DNA of 64,000 nucleotides from Tellurirhabdus rosea (GCF_026278345.1 NZ_CP111085.1:1500001-1564000); one strand, 5' to 3'; numbered from the stretch's first letter, positions 43,537-52,358 are shown. Numbers and translations: made by a program. The notes: generated from the letters alone by a model not told the origin.

Positions 43537-44421
43537 ATGAAAACCATCTCTCCGAACGACTTGTCCCAACCTGAATTTCACCGGCTGCTGATCGGCTCCG
43601 TCGGGCCGCGGCCTATTGCCTTTGCCAGCACCGTGGATGCGGCCGGGAATGTCAACCTGAGTCCGTTCAGCTTTTTCAATGTGTTCGGCTCCAATCCGCC
43701 GACGCTGGTTTTTGCCCCGAATCTGAACCGCCACGGCCACAAAAAACACTCCCTGCTGAACGTGGAAGAGGTGCCGGAGGTGGTCATCAACGTGGTCAAT
43801 TACGCGATGGTGGAACAGATGTCGCTGGCGAGTGCCGAGTACGACCGGAGCGTGGATGAGTTCCGGAAAGCGGGCTTTACGGCCGTTCCTTCCGAAAAAA
43901 TAAAACCGCCCCGCGTGGCGGAATCACCGGCGGCGTACGAATGCCTCGTCAAAGACATCATCACCATCGGCGAAGGACCCGGATCGGCCAATCTGGTCGT
44001 TTGTGAAGTCATTCTGGCCCATTTCGAGGAGGCCATTTTCAACGAAAAAGGCGCCATCGACCCGTACCGAATCGACCTGGTAGGACGTCTGGGCGGCGAA
44101 TTTTACGCCCGCGCGCAGGGCGAGGCGCTGTTTGAGGTTGCCCGTCCGCAGAAAGGCATCGGCGTCGATGCGCTGCCGGAAAACATTCGGAATAGTACGA
44201 TTCTGAGCGGCAACGACCTTGGGAAGCTGGGCGCGGTAACGGCGCTGCCGGGTGCCGACGAAGTGCAGCAATATCGGGAAAGCGGCGTGCTCGGGGCGCT
44301 GTTCGACGAAGCCCGCAACGGCTGCCAGTACCTGCCGGACCTGCTGCACCAGCGGGCCAAAACGCTATTGGCCGGCAACCAGGTGGCGGAAGCCTGGCTG
44401 GTTCTCCTCCAAATCCATTGA
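43537..44421 (+). CDS. flavin reductase-like (DIM6/NTAB) FMN-binding protein
   Basis: A 294-residue protein with an FMN-binding split-barrel domain of the flavin-reductase-like type. The first 200 residues show IGSVGPRPIAFASTVDAAGN, LSPFSFFNVFGSNPPTLVFA, and VEEVPEVVINVVNYAMVEQM, the family core. The C-terminal 90 or so residues (from about LPENIRNSTILSGNDLGKLG) are a Bacteroidota-specific tail of unknown role. It may supply reduced flavin or act as an oxidoreductase. It follows fahA on the same strand but is separated by IR9, so a link to tyrosine breakdown is only possible. A weak inverted repeat (AGAGAGATTGT 44437-44447 / ACAACCTCTCT 44500-44510) follows. Confidence 0.85.
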   Translation: MKTISPNDLSQPEFHRLLIGSVGPRPIAFASTVDAAGNVNLSPFSFFNVFGSNPPTLVFAPNLNRHGHKKHSLLNVEEVPEVVINVVNYAMVEQMSLASAEYDRSVDEFRKAGFTAVPSEKIKPPRVAESPAAYECLVKDIITIGEGPGSANLVVCEVILAHFEEAIFNEKGAIDPYRIDLVGRLGGEFYARAQGEALFEVARPQKGIGVDALPENIRNSTILSGNDLGKLGAVTALPGADEVQQYRESGVLGALFDEARNGCQYLPDLLHQRAKTLLAGNQVAEAWLVLLQIH

Positions 44422-44436
44422 GGCCAGTTGATAACT

Positions 44437-44510
44437 AGAGAGATTGTAGAAAATCAAGAATTGTTGCACTTTACCGCTTCAATGCTTATTTTTCAGTAAA
44501 CAACCTCTCT
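44437..44510. repeat. weak inverted repeat between the flavin reductase and DUF1801 genes
   Basis: AGAGAGATTGT (44437-44447) pairs with ACAACCTCTCT (44500-44510) at 10 of 11 positions, with a 52-base loop. It begins 16 bases after the flavin-reductase stop, like the IR family, but the arms are short. Confidence 0.5.
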
Positions 44511-44514
44511 AAGT

Positions 44515-44874
44515 ATGAATACACTGGATACTTTTCTCGCCCAGCTTGACCCGGAGGTTAGGGATTTGACCCTGCACGTTCGCCAGTTGATCCGCACCGT
44601 TCTGCCGGATGCCCACGAAGAACTTCGCCCGACCTACCGGACGATCGCCTACGGCCGGAGTCCGCGCATGACCGACGAAATCTGCTACATCTCCCTGCTG
44701 TCGACGGGCATCAACCTCGGCTTTCATTACGGCACCCAGCTCCCCGATCCGCACGGCCTCCTCAAAGGAACCGGCAAGCTGATGCGCACCATCCGCCTCG
44801 AATCCACCCAGGACGCTCAAAATCCCTCAATCCGACAATTACTGGAAGCCGCCCGGACGCACGCCAGTTTTTAA
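44515..44874 (+). CDS. DUF1801 domain-containing protein
   Basis: A 119-residue single-domain protein of the DUF1801/YdhG family (an iron-chaperone-like fold). Characteristic parts are the N-terminal LAQLDPEVRDLTLHVRQLI, the helix-to-strand PDAHEELRPTYRTIAYG and the strands EICYISLLSTGINLGFHYG. No catalytic residues are known for the family. It is probably cytoplasmic. It is convergent with the DUF6624 gene, with IR10 between the two. Confidence 0.85.
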   Translation: MNTLDTFLAQLDPEVRDLTLHVRQLIRTVLPDAHEELRPTYRTIAYGRSPRMTDEICYISLLSTGINLGFHYGTQLPDPHGLLKGTGKLMRTIRLESTQDAQNPSIRQLLEAARTHASF

Positions 44875-44877
44875 ATT

Positions 44878-44976
44878 AAAAGTTAAAAATTAAAAGTTAA
44901 AAGCTGTCCGCCGCTGCGATAGACTCCACCCAGGTGTTGTTTAGCGCCTACTTTTAACTTTGAATTTTTAACTTTT
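44878..44976. repeat. inverted repeat IR10 between convergent stop codons
   Basis: Arms 44878-44903 and 44951-44976 are 26 bases each with one mismatch (AGTTAAAAATTAAAAG type), around a GC-rich 47-base loop. It starts 4 bases after the DUF1801 stop, and its right arm touches the DUF6624 stop codon (44976-44978). Confidence 0.9.
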
Positions 44977-45587
44977 CACTGCTTAACGCCCATCTTCCTC
45001 AAATACACCTCCATCGGTTCCAGGTCCATTTCCTTGCGGCGCTGGTTGAGGCTGGCCATGTCTTCGACCGGGTAGAGTTCCTTTTCCCCGCTGTTGTTGA
45101 CACGGATCTGGGTGCCGTAGACCTGCTTCTCGCCTTTCTGCACTTTCACCTGATCGGTCAGGATGGCGGCGCTGGCTTTGTCGATGTCGCCTTTCTGCGC
45201 CGCGGCGGTGATCATGGGCAGGTATTTTTCGTGCACGGCGCGGTCGGTGCTGTGCTGAATAATCAGAAAAGCCACCTGGTCCAGCGGCTGGCCGACCAGC
45301 GCGCGGCCCGGATAACTGCCGGTCTGCTCAATGATCTGCTCGATTTCTTTCAGATGCTGGCGGTCCATCTCTTTGATCTTGTTCCGGGCATCCTGCGACT
45401 CTTTGGCGCCCCAGCCAAACTGGCGTTCCAGTTCGTCGTACCGGGCCCGCTCCTTCTGGTCCTTATCGTAAATTTTGGTCAGTTGATTCCGGACTTCGGC
45501 GGCGTTTACCGTCCGCTGGTTGCGCTGGGCGGCTGCCGGATGCAGCATCAGGGTCAGTATGGGAATGAAGAATAGTAGCTTTTTCAT
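44976..45587 (-). CDS. secreted DUF6624 family protein
   Basis: A 203-residue exported protein of the DUF6624 family, common in Bacteroidota and of unknown function. The signal peptide is MKKLLFFIPILTLMLHPAAA. The conserved block is DQVAFLIIQHSTDRAVHEKYLPM, then AAQKGDIDKASAAILTDQVK and KQVYGTQIRVNNSGEKELYP, ending with RRKEMDLEPMEVYL. ATG 45587 starts the signal; the longer frame from 45608 adds seven residues. It is followed by the convergent DUF1801 gene through IR10, and preceded upstream by IR11. Confidence 0.85.
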   Translation of the reverse strand: MKKLLFFIPILTLMLHPAAAQRNQRTVNAAEVRNQLTKIYDKDQKERARYDELERQFGWGAKESQDARNKIKEMDRQHLKEIEQIIEQTGSYPGRALVGQPLDQVAFLIIQHSTDRAVHEKYLPMITAAAQKGDIDKASAAILTDQVKVQKGEKQVYGTQIRVNNSGEKELYPVEDMASLNQRRKEMDLEPMEVYLRKMGVKQ

Positions 45588-45649
45588 GGCGTGGAATTGG
45601 TTTGCCATCCCAAAAACAGGGGCGCATCAGGGTTTGTTTGGAAATATTA

Positions 45650-45737
45650 GTTTGCCGGGTTTCTCGCAGATTGGCGCAGCAATTCTGCGAGAATCTGCGC
45701 TTAAAATCTGCGTCAATCTGCGAGAAACCCGCCAAAC
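45650..45737. repeat. inverted repeat IR11 (TCGCAGATTGGCGCAG type)
   Basis: Arms 45650-45679 and 45708-45737 are 30 bases each with two mismatches, around a 28-base loop that itself repeats CTGCGAGAA and CTGCGC. It lies 17 bases beyond the gamma-glutamyltransferase stop. Confidence 0.93.
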
Positions 45738-45753
45738 TGCGAGAACCTCTTTT

Positions 45754-47523
45754 TCAAAATCCCACCGACGTATTATCCGCCCGCGGGTCCGAAGCTCCTT
45801 CCAGAGTACCATCCGGACGGACGAGAATGCAGTCCATGCGGCCGAGTGAATTGGTCAGCCGTTCGAGAGCATAGCCGCGGCCCTGCAGCTTCTGAACCGT
45901 TTGGTCCGAAAACGCGCCGGTCTCGAACGTCGTTTTGTCGGGCAGCCACTGGTGGTGAAACTTGAGCGCGTTGACCGACTGCTGCATGGTCATGCCGTGC
46001 TCCAGCACGTTCATAATGGTCTGGAACACGGACGTGATGATGGTGGAGCCTCCCGGCGTCCCGACCACCATGTACAGCTTTCCGTCCCGCTCCACGATCG
46101 TCGGGGTCATGGACGACAGCATGCGTTTGCCGGGAGCGATGGCGTTGGCCGCGTTGCCGATGAGCCCGAACATGTTGGGCACGCCCGGTTTGATGCTGAA
46201 ATCGTCCATCTCGTTGTTCATGAAAAAGCCCGCTCCGCCCACAATGACCTTGCTGCCGAAGCCGCCGTTGAGCGTCGTGGTGATCGAGACGGCGTTTCCT
46301 TCCTTATCGACCACCGAAAAATGGGTCGTTTCCAGGCTTTCGTAACCGGGAATCGTCCCGCCGCTGACGGCCTTGCTGTCGGTCGCCTTCGCCCAGTTGA
46401 AATCCGCCCAGCGATTTTTGAGGTACTGCCGGTCGATCAGCTGCGCCACAGGCACTTTAACAAAATCAATGTCACCCAGAAATTTGGCCCGGTCGGCGTA
46501 CACGCGGCGTTCGGCCTCAATCATCACCTGCACGGTCGAGTCCGAATTCCAGCCCCAGCGGCTCAGCGGGTACGGTTCCACCAGCCGCATGAGCTGAAGC
46601 AGCGCCACCCCGCCGCTCGAACTGGGCGGCATGGTGATGATCCGGTACGTTTTGTAATCGCCCACCAGCGGCTCACGCCAGGCGGAATGGTACTCTTTCA
46701 GGTCGTTTTCGGTGATGATTCCGCCACCGCGCTGCATTTCGGCAACCAGCAATTGCGCCGTTTCGCCCTCGTAAAAACCGGCCCGGCCCTGCTGCTGGAT
46801 GCGGGTCAGAACGGCCGCCAGATCAGGCTGCACGAGCCGTTCGCCGGTCTTCCACTCGGTCGAGTCGGCTTTGATAAAATACGGCTTTCCGGGATTGACT
46901 TTCGTAAAAACAGCCCGGTTGCGGTTGAGGCCGAGGGCTTCTCGCTCGGTCAGGACCACGCCGCGCCGGGCCAGGTCAACGGCCGGCTGAAGGACCTGCG
47001 CCCAGGTCAGCCGACCAAAGCGCCGGTGCGCCTCCACCATGCCATCCACCGAACCGGGAACGCCGGATGCCAGATGCCCCGTGATGCTCAGGTTGGGAAT
47101 GGGGTTGCCCGCCGCGTCGAGGTACATGTCCTTGTGGGCCTTCTGGGGCGCTTTTTCGCGGAAATCAAGGGTGTACGCCTGCCCGTCTTTGTCCCGGTAC
47201 ACCATGAAACCGCCGCCGCCGATATTGCCCGCCACCGGATACACCACCGCCAGCGCAAACTGCACGGCCACCGCCGCATCCACGGCATTGCCGCCCGCTT
47301 TCAGGATGTCCGCGCCGACTCGGGACGCTTCCGGGTGCGCCGAAGCGACCATGCCGTTGCGAGCGAGCACCGGCGGTTTTTCGGAATAGTATTGACTGGT
47401 GCGCGCCGTCGCGGCCGTTTCATTGTCGTAGCGGTAAACGCCCGTGCTTTCGCGAACGGTGGAGGGCGCCTTGGTCTTGCAGGCCACCGCCAGCAGCAGG
47501 GCCAGGTAGAGGAATTGTTTCAT
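45754..47523 (-). CDS. ggt: gamma-glutamyltransferase, lipoprotein
   Basis: A 589-residue Ntn-hydrolase that cleaves and transfers the gamma-glutamyl group of glutathione and related compounds in the periplasm. The precursor self-cleaves at a Thr, here in SLETTHFSVVDKEGNAVSIT (the Thr before HFSVVD), followed by TLNGGFGSKV. The large-subunit part shows MVASAHPEASRVGADILKAG, NAVDAAVAVQFALAVVYP, GNIGGGGFMVYR and TMPPSSSGGVALLQLM. A lipobox-type signal is present (LYLALLLAVACK), so the protein is probably lipid-anchored. ATG 47523 begins the signal; the frame continues to 47628 without family support. Confidence 0.94.
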   Translation of the reverse strand: MKQFLYLALLLAVACKTKAPSTVRESTGVYRYDNETAATARTSQYYSEKPPVLARNGMVASAHPEASRVGADILKAGGNAVDAAVAVQFALAVVYPVAGNIGGGGFMVYRDKDGQAYTLDFREKAPQKAHKDMYLDAAGNPIPNLSITGHLASGVPGSVDGMVEAHRRFGRLTWAQVLQPAVDLARRGVVLTEREALGLNRNRAVFTKVNPGKPYFIKADSTEWKTGERLVQPDLAAVLTRIQQQGRAGFYEGETAQLLVAEMQRGGGIITENDLKEYHSAWREPLVGDYKTYRIITMPPSSSGGVALLQLMRLVEPYPLSRWGWNSDSTVQVMIEAERRVYADRAKFLGDIDFVKVPVAQLIDRQYLKNRWADFNWAKATDSKAVSGGTIPGYESLETTHFSVVDKEGNAVSITTTLNGGFGSKVIVGGAGFFMNNEMDDFSIKPGVPNMFGLIGNAANAIAPGKRMLSSMTPTIVERDGKLYMVVGTPGGSTIITSVFQTIMNVLEHGMTMQQSVNALKFHHQWLPDKTTFETGAFSDQTVQKLQGRGYALERLTNSLGRMDCILVRPDGTLEGASDPRADNTSVGF

Positions 47524-47785
47524 CAGATTGGCGTACAGGTTGTATGTTTCAGGTATTCTGGTTTGGCACCGGCCACAGCCGACGACGGGAATCATGCTCC
47601 GCCTTGCGTCGTTTGGCAGGTGCCGCATGTACAGATGCGACGACTTAACGTTGCGGCATCAATAAGCCACTAAACTACAAAAACAAACCAAACATCCTTT
47701 TGAATCGAACTTCCCTCCCAAACGTTTCCAATTTCACTCCGGAATTACCTACCTTCATTCCCTCAATCCATCAATCCGTCAACCC

Positions 47786-49027
47786 TTGAAATTCCTTCGT
47801 CAGACTTACGAAAGTTTCCGGTTCGCGTGGCAGGCGCTGCGCTCGAACCTGCTCCGGACGACGCTCTCGCTACTCGGCGTGACCATCGGCATTTTCGCCA
47901 TTATCGCCGTCTTCACCATCGTGGATTCCCTTGAGCGCAATATCCGTGAAAGTTTGTCTTTTATCGGGGACAAAGTCGTATACGTCCAGAAGTGGCCCTG
48001 GGGTTTCGGCGGCGAATACCAGTGGTGGAAGTATTTCCAGCGCCCCGAGCCCAACATGAAAGAATACCGCTTTCTGTCGGAAAAACTGGAAAACGCCAGC
48101 GCCGTGGTGGCTATGGATTTCAAAGGCAACATCACCGTCAAAAACGGCAACAACAGCATCCGGTCGCTGATTCAGGGCACAACGCTGGACTACAACCAGA
48201 TTTCGGACGTGCCGGTGACGCAGGGCCGTTATTTCTCCTCGCAGGAAATTGACGCCGCCCGAAACGTGGCGATCATCGGGGCCGACATTGCCGAAACGCT
48301 GTTTCCGAATCAGACTCCGGTGGGCAAAGAGTTCAAGATCAACGGCCTGAAATACACCGTAATCGGCGTGCAGGAACGCAAAGGCGAAAGTCTGCTGAAT
48401 TTTGGCGGCAATCCGGACACCAAGTGCATCATTCCCATCGGGGCGTTTGCCAAAATGTACCATTCCATCAACCCGAGCATCGACATTGCCGTGAAGGGGT
48501 ACGACTGGGACGAGGGCATGATGGAAATGGAGAACGAAATTCGGGGGCTTCTGCGGACCCGCCGGGGCCTGAAACCGCTCCAGGACGACAATTTTGCCAT
48601 CAACCGCCCCGAGGCCGCGGCCAACGCCATTTCCGGAATTTTTGCCGTTCTGACGATTGCGGGCTGGGTGATCGGCAGCTTCTCCATTCTGGTCGGCGGG
48701 TTCGGCATCGCCAACATCATGTTCGTATCGGTAAAGGAGCGCACTAACCTGATCGGTATTCAGAAGTCGCTGGGTGCCAAAAACTACGTCATTCTGTTCC
48801 AGTTTCTGTTTGAGGCCGTGTTTCTGAGCCTGATCGGCGGCGGCGTGGGCATCTTCCTGGTTTACCTGCTGTCTTTCATGCAGTTAGGCAGCATCGACGT
48901 CGTTCTGACCACGGCCAACATCATGCTGGGACTCGGCGTAGCGAGCATCATCGGAATCGTATCGGGCATTCTGCCAGCCCTGTCCGCCGCACGCCTGGAC
49001 CCGGTAATCGCGATCCGGTCGAAGTAA
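47786..49027 (+). CDS. ABC transporter permease, MacB/FtsX type
   Basis: A 413-residue inner-membrane protein with the MacB topology: one N-terminal helix (RTTLSLLGVTIGIFAIIAVF), a long periplasmic MacB_PCD-like domain (residues about 45-260) and three C-terminal helices with the conserved VGGFGIANIMFVSVKERT. Such proteins drive periplasmic machinery or export, together with an ATPase and an adaptor, neither of which is adjacent. No ATG fits the N-terminus. TTG at 47786, reading (M)KFLRQTYESFRFAWQAL, is the best start because the conserved juxtamembrane helix begins right there. IR12 starts 5 bases after the stop. Confidence 0.88.
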   Translation: MKFLRQTYESFRFAWQALRSNLLRTTLSLLGVTIGIFAIIAVFTIVDSLERNIRESLSFIGDKVVYVQKWPWGFGGEYQWWKYFQRPEPNMKEYRFLSEKLENASAVVAMDFKGNITVKNGNNSIRSLIQGTTLDYNQISDVPVTQGRYFSSQEIDAARNVAIIGADIAETLFPNQTPVGKEFKINGLKYTVIGVQERKGESLLNFGGNPDTKCIIPIGAFAKMYHSINPSIDIAVKGYDWDEGMMEMENEIRGLLRTRRGLKPLQDDNFAINRPEAAANAISGIFAVLTIAGWVIGSFSILVGGFGIANIMFVSVKERTNLIGIQKSLGAKNYVILFQFLFEAVFLSLIGGGVGIFLVYLLSFMQLGSIDVVLTTANIMLGLGVASIIGIVSGILPALSAARLDPVIAIRSK

Positions 49028-49031
49028 TGTC

Positions 49032-49120
49032 TAGGGTTTATAGTTTAGGCTTTATAGTTGCTTCGCCAGGTCTGAATTTGCTGGCAAGCCCTAACTATAA
49101 ACCCTAAACTATAAACTCTA
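49032..49120. repeat. inverted repeat IR12 (TTTAGGG-type arms)
   Basis: Arms 49032-49059 and 49093-49120 are 28 bases each with two mismatches. The shared 16-mer TTTATAGTTGCTTCGC lies at 49051-49066. It begins 5 bases after the permease stop. Confidence 0.92.
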
Positions 49121-49247
49121 AACCCCCAACCTTGACCTCCTAAACAAAAATTTACCAACAAAGCCTTTCGGATACCGGTTAGACATTTGAAAAGCCGCTG
49201 CGCTTTTGTTCATTTGTACGTACTACCATTAATCTGCCCTACGACTT

Positions 49248-49751
49248 ATGCGAGGCATTGCCTATTTTCTGGTTTTCCTGCTCATCCTGGCCGGGATTTT
49301 TTACCTGCTCACGGGCTGGAGTTACAGCGACGGCGAACGGGCCGGCACCATTTCGAAATTCAGCCGCCGGGGCTACCTTTTCAAGACATACGAAGGCGTG
49401 CTGAACGTCGGTGGCTTCTCGGGCGAAACCGGTTCGCTGACACCGCAGTACTTTGATTTTTCGGTAAAAAATGACTCCGTGGCGAATCGCATCAACCAGG
49501 CCATTCGTTCGGGCCAGCGGGTGACGCTGCATTACGAGGAAAAGATCTTTAAACTCCCCTGGAACGGCGAAACCAAATATTTTGTCACCTCGGTTGACCT
49601 TGTGGATACGCCCAATCGGTACGGCTATCCGGGTCAGTCCTATCCGCAGCCGACTCCCCAGCCTCTCCCGCAGGACAATGAGCAGACGCAGCCTGCCCAA
49701 CCAATCCAGCCGCAGGACGGCGCGGTTTACGACTCTACCAACGCCCTGTAG
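49248..49751 (+). CDS. hypothetical membrane-anchored protein
   Basis: A 167-residue protein. One N-terminal hydrophobic helix (GIAYFLVFLLILAGIFYLL) anchors it, probably to the inner membrane. The soluble part has a small beta domain (GERAGTISKFSRRGYLFKTY, QRVTLHYEEKIFKLPWNG, TKYFVTSVDLVD) and a Pro/Gln-rich tail (YPQPTPQPLPQDN). Related Bacteroidota proteins are sometimes mislabelled as 6-phosphogluconate dehydrogenase; nothing here supports that enzyme. Function is unknown. A 15-bp perfect hairpin follows the stop. Confidence 0.72.
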   Translation: MRGIAYFLVFLLILAGIFYLLTGWSYSDGERAGTISKFSRRGYLFKTYEGVLNVGGFSGETGSLTPQYFDFSVKNDSVANRINQAIRSGQRVTLHYEEKIFKLPWNGETKYFVTSVDLVDTPNRYGYPGQSYPQPTPQPLPQDNEQTQPAQPIQPQDGAVYDSTNAL

Positions 49752-49769
49752 AAGTTGTCTTTTTTTCAG

Positions 49770-49802
49770 ACAAATGCCATTTCTGCGAGAAATGGCATTT
49801 GT
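49770..49802. terminator. perfect 15-bp hairpin after the 49248 gene
   Basis: ACAAATGCCATTTCT (49770-49784) and its exact complement (49788-49802), with a GCG loop, 19 bases after the stop at 49751. A run of seven T lies on its 5' side (49760-49766), so it also looks terminator-like for the minus strand. Confidence 0.7.
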
Positions 49803-49873
49803 TCTGGGAAAATGACATATCGCAAAGAACCAGCTTTTCTTTTACAAGGTCCCGGCAAACCAAAATCATCTAC

Positions 49874-49906
49874 AAGCCGTTCTCTCCTAAGCAGAACGGC
49901 TTTTTT
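49874..49906 (+). terminator. terminator-type hairpin ending at the start codon of the MpaB-family gene
   Basis: AAGCCGTTCT (49874-49883) pairs exactly with AGAACGGCTT (49893-49902), followed by T residues to 49906; ATG begins at 49907. It could be a leader attenuator or could end transcription from upstream. Confidence 0.75.
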
Positions 49907-50893
49907 ATGCTCCAGACCGTCAAACCAGCTCGCGTATTTTCTGACGAACTCCTGACCCGTTACCGGCAGCTCGGCGATGCGCCGGCCGATGCCGTAATTG
50001 CCGCGATAGGCGAACAGATGGGCATCGGGGCCGTCCGAACGCTGATGAGCTGGCTGGGCGATACGAAAAATTTCGACACGAGTGCGCAGCCCGAGTCCGT
50101 CCGGCAGTTTTTCAGCGACTACCACCATTTGCCCGACTGGGCCGATTCCCGGCGGATGGAACAGGGCATGCGTTTTTTCGAGAAAAACACGCCCGCCATC
50201 GCCCTCACGCTTGGGTGCTACTCCCTGCCCTACTGCTACCTCGGTGCCGACGGCGCGCGGGTGCTCTGGCTCTCGCAGCGCATCCACAGCGACACCCGGA
50301 AGCGGCTGGAGGAAACGGGCGATTGGATTTTTTCGGTTACCCGGAAACGGAACTGGGAAAACGGGCGGGCCATTCAGTATTCCCTGAAAATTCGCCTCAT
50401 GCATGCCGCGATTCGCTGGTTCACCCTGCACAGCGGCCAGTGGAACACCACCTGGGGCTATCCGGTCAATCAGGAAGACATGGCCGGAACGAACGGCGCG
50501 TTCTCTTACATTGTCATCCGGGGGCTGCGAAAATCGGGTATCGCGACGACGGAGGCGGACGAAGAAGCCTATCTCCATCACCTGAACGTGGTGGGTTACC
50601 TGCTCGGCGTGGCCGAAGAACTCCTGCCCCGGAACCTGCGCGAAGCCTTTCACCTCGACAAGGCCATTGCTTCCCGGCAGTTTGCCGCTTCGGAGCAGGG
50701 CCACGGTCTGACCAAATCGCTGCTTCAGGCCATCGAATCGCTGGCGCCCCCCACCCTACGGAACCTCCCGGCCGCCCAGATGCGTTTCTTCCTCGGCGAC
50801 GAACAGGCCGACCTCCTTGGCGTTCCCGCAGTCCAGCTCGAAAAGCGACTCGTGGAACTGGCCCGTTCGCTGCCTATTTTCAGATTCGTTTAA
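49907..50893 (+). CDS. oxygenase MpaB family protein (DUF2236, Lcp-like)
   Basis: A 328-residue member of the MpaB/latex-clearing-protein-like family, heme-dependent oxygenases or related proteins. It is mostly alpha-helical. Visible family features are YHHLPDW, GCYSLPYCYLGADGARVLW, IRLMHAAIRWFTL (the conserved Arg/His region), YPVNQEDMAGTNGAFSYIVI and HHLNVVGYLLGV. ATG 49907 is chosen because upstream residues are encoded by a terminator-type hairpin. The C-terminal stop overlaps the left arm of IR13. Substrate unknown. No partner gene is adjacent. Confidence 0.82.
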   Translation: MLQTVKPARVFSDELLTRYRQLGDAPADAVIAAIGEQMGIGAVRTLMSWLGDTKNFDTSAQPESVRQFFSDYHHLPDWADSRRMEQGMRFFEKNTPAIALTLGCYSLPYCYLGADGARVLWLSQRIHSDTRKRLEETGDWIFSVTRKRNWENGRAIQYSLKIRLMHAAIRWFTLHSGQWNTTWGYPVNQEDMAGTNGAFSYIVIRGLRKSGIATTEADEEAYLHHLNVVGYLLGVAEELLPRNLREAFHLDKAIASRQFAASEQGHGLTKSLLQAIESLAPPTLRNLPAAQMRFFLGDEQADLLGVPAVQLEKRLVELARSLPIFRFV

Positions 50894-50966
50894 GGTGTAA
50901 CGTTTAACGTGTAACGCCGTTGAGTGCCACGAGGGTACGTTAAACCTTAAACGTTGAACCTTAAAC
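50888..50966. repeat. inverted repeat IR13 overlapping the MpaB-family stop codon
   Basis: Arms 50888-50916 and 50938-50966 are 29 bases each with four mismatches (GTTTAAGGT/AACGTTTAA type). The stop codon TAA at 50891-50893 lies in the left arm. The element fills most of the gap before mnmE. Confidence 0.85.
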
Positions 50967-50975
50967 GTTAACGCA

Positions 50976-52358
50976 TTGTCCATTCTACAACAGGAACCCA
51001 TCGCTGCTCTGGCTACAGCGCCTGGGATTGGGGCCATTGCCGTGATTCGGGTGTCGGGGGAAGGTGCCATTGAGCGCACGAACCGGATTTTTCGCGGAAA
51101 AGATCTTACCCAACAGGCTTCCCATACGCTTCATTTCGGCACCATTCGCGACCAGAACGACACGCTGGTGGACGAAGTGCTCATCTCGGTTTTCCGGACG
51201 CCGTCGTCTTTCACGAAGGAAGATGCGGTCGAAATTTCCTGCCACGGGTCCGATTACATCATCCGGCAGATTCTGCGGCTGTTGCTGAAGGAAGGCGTCC
51301 GGATGGCGCAGCCCGGCGAATTTACCCAGCGTGCGTTCCTGAACGGGCAGTTCGACCTGGTCCAGGCCGAAGCCGTGGCCGACCTGATTGCGGCGGATTC
51401 GGAGGCGACCCACCGGGCGGCCCTGACGCAGTTGCGGGGCGGTTTCTCCAAACAACTCAAGGCGCTCCGTCAGCAGCTTATCGACTTTGCGGCGCTCATC
51501 GAGCTCGAACTGGATTTTGGCGAGGAAGACGTCGAGTTTGCCAAGCGCGACCAGTTACGGGCCGTCATTCTGGACATTCAGCGCGTGCTGAGGCCGCTGA
51601 TCGATTCGTTTTCGGTCGGGAACGCCATCAAGAACGGGATTCCGACGGTCATTGCCGGGAAGCCCAACGCCGGAAAGTCAACCCTGCTGAATGCCCTGCT
51701 GAACGAAGAAAAGGCCATCGTTTCGGATATTCCGGGCACGACGCGGGATGTGATTGAAGACGAACTGTTCATCGACGGCATCCGGTTCCGCCTCATTGAC
51801 ACGGCCGGTCTGCGTCACACCACCGACACGATTGAGGCCATCGGGGTGGAACGGACCCAACAGAAAATGCGGGATGCCTCCCTGATTATGTACCTGTTTG
51901 ACGCGGGCCGGATTTCGTCCGACGACTTCCGGATTGCCGTGGACGAGCTGCGGACCTACGAAAAGCCGTACGTGCTGGTCGGCAACAAAATGGACCTGAT
52001 CAGCGAAGCGCAGCGCCAGCAGTGGGAAGCCCTGGCCGGTGAGCGGATTCTCTGGATTTCGGCGGCGAAGGGCGAGCGCATCGACGCCCTCCGCCACGCG
52101 CTTGCCGAGCGGGTAAAAACCGACCGGTCGGTCACGACCGGCAGCGCCGTGGTGACCAACCTCCGCCATTACGAACACCTGACCGGCACCGAAGCCGCTC
52201 TCGCCCGCGTGCTGACCGGCCTCGACTCCGGCGTCACCCCCGACTGGCTGGCGATAGACCTGCGCGACGCCCTGCGGCATCTGGGCGAGCTGACGGGAGA
52301 AATTGTGACAGACGATATTCTGGGATCTATTTTTTCGAAGTTTTGTATCGGGAAATAA
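50976..52358 (+). CDS. mnmE: tRNA uridine-5-carboxymethylaminomethyl modification GTPase
   Basis: With MnmG it modifies U34 in the anticodon wobble position of several tRNAs. The 460-residue protein has the N-terminal tetrahydrofolate-binding domain (ALATAPGIGAIAVIRVSG), a helical domain (QAEAVADLIAADSEATHRAA), an inserted G domain (GKPNAGKSTLLNALLNEEKA, DIPGTTRD, DTAGLRHT, NKMD) and the invariant C-terminal FCIGK. No ATG precedes the conserved start, so TTG 50976 is taken. The 3' end (52341-52358, encoding FCIGK plus the stop) is the proposed attachment site of the mobile element that follows. Confidence 0.96.
   Translation: MSILQQEPIAALATAPGIGAIAVIRVSGEGAIERTNRIFRGKDLTQQASHTLHFGTIRDQNDTLVDEVLISVFRTPSSFTKEDAVEISCHGSDYIIRQILRLLLKEGVRMAQPGEFTQRAFLNGQFDLVQAEAVADLIAADSEATHRAALTQLRGGFSKQLKALRQQLIDFAALIELELDFGEEDVEFAKRDQLRAVILDIQRVLRPLIDSFSVGNAIKNGIPTVIAGKPNAGKSTLLNALLNEEKAIVSDIPGTTRDVIEDELFIDGIRFRLIDTAGLRHTTDTIEAIGVERTQQKMRDASLIMYLFDAGRISSDDFRIAVDELRTYEKPYVLVGNKMDLISEAQRQQWEALAGERILWISAAKGERIDALRHALAERVKTDRSVTTGSAVVTNLRHYEHLTGTEAALARVLTGLDSGVTPDWLAIDLRDALRHLGELTGEIVTDDILGSIFSKFCIGK
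52341..52358. other. candidate attachment site at the mnmE 3' end
   Basis: TTTTGTATCGGGAAATAA encodes the invariant FCIGK-stop of MnmE. The same gene end is the known target of SGI1-type elements in Enterobacterales. Foreign-looking DNA with an integrase begins directly after it. The second copy expected at the far end is not within the window. Confidence 0.45.

Noticed and set aside
45901-47673. A 590-codon open frame on the plus strand
   Set aside because: Antisense to gamma-glutamyltransferase, whose catalytic motifs are complete on the other strand.
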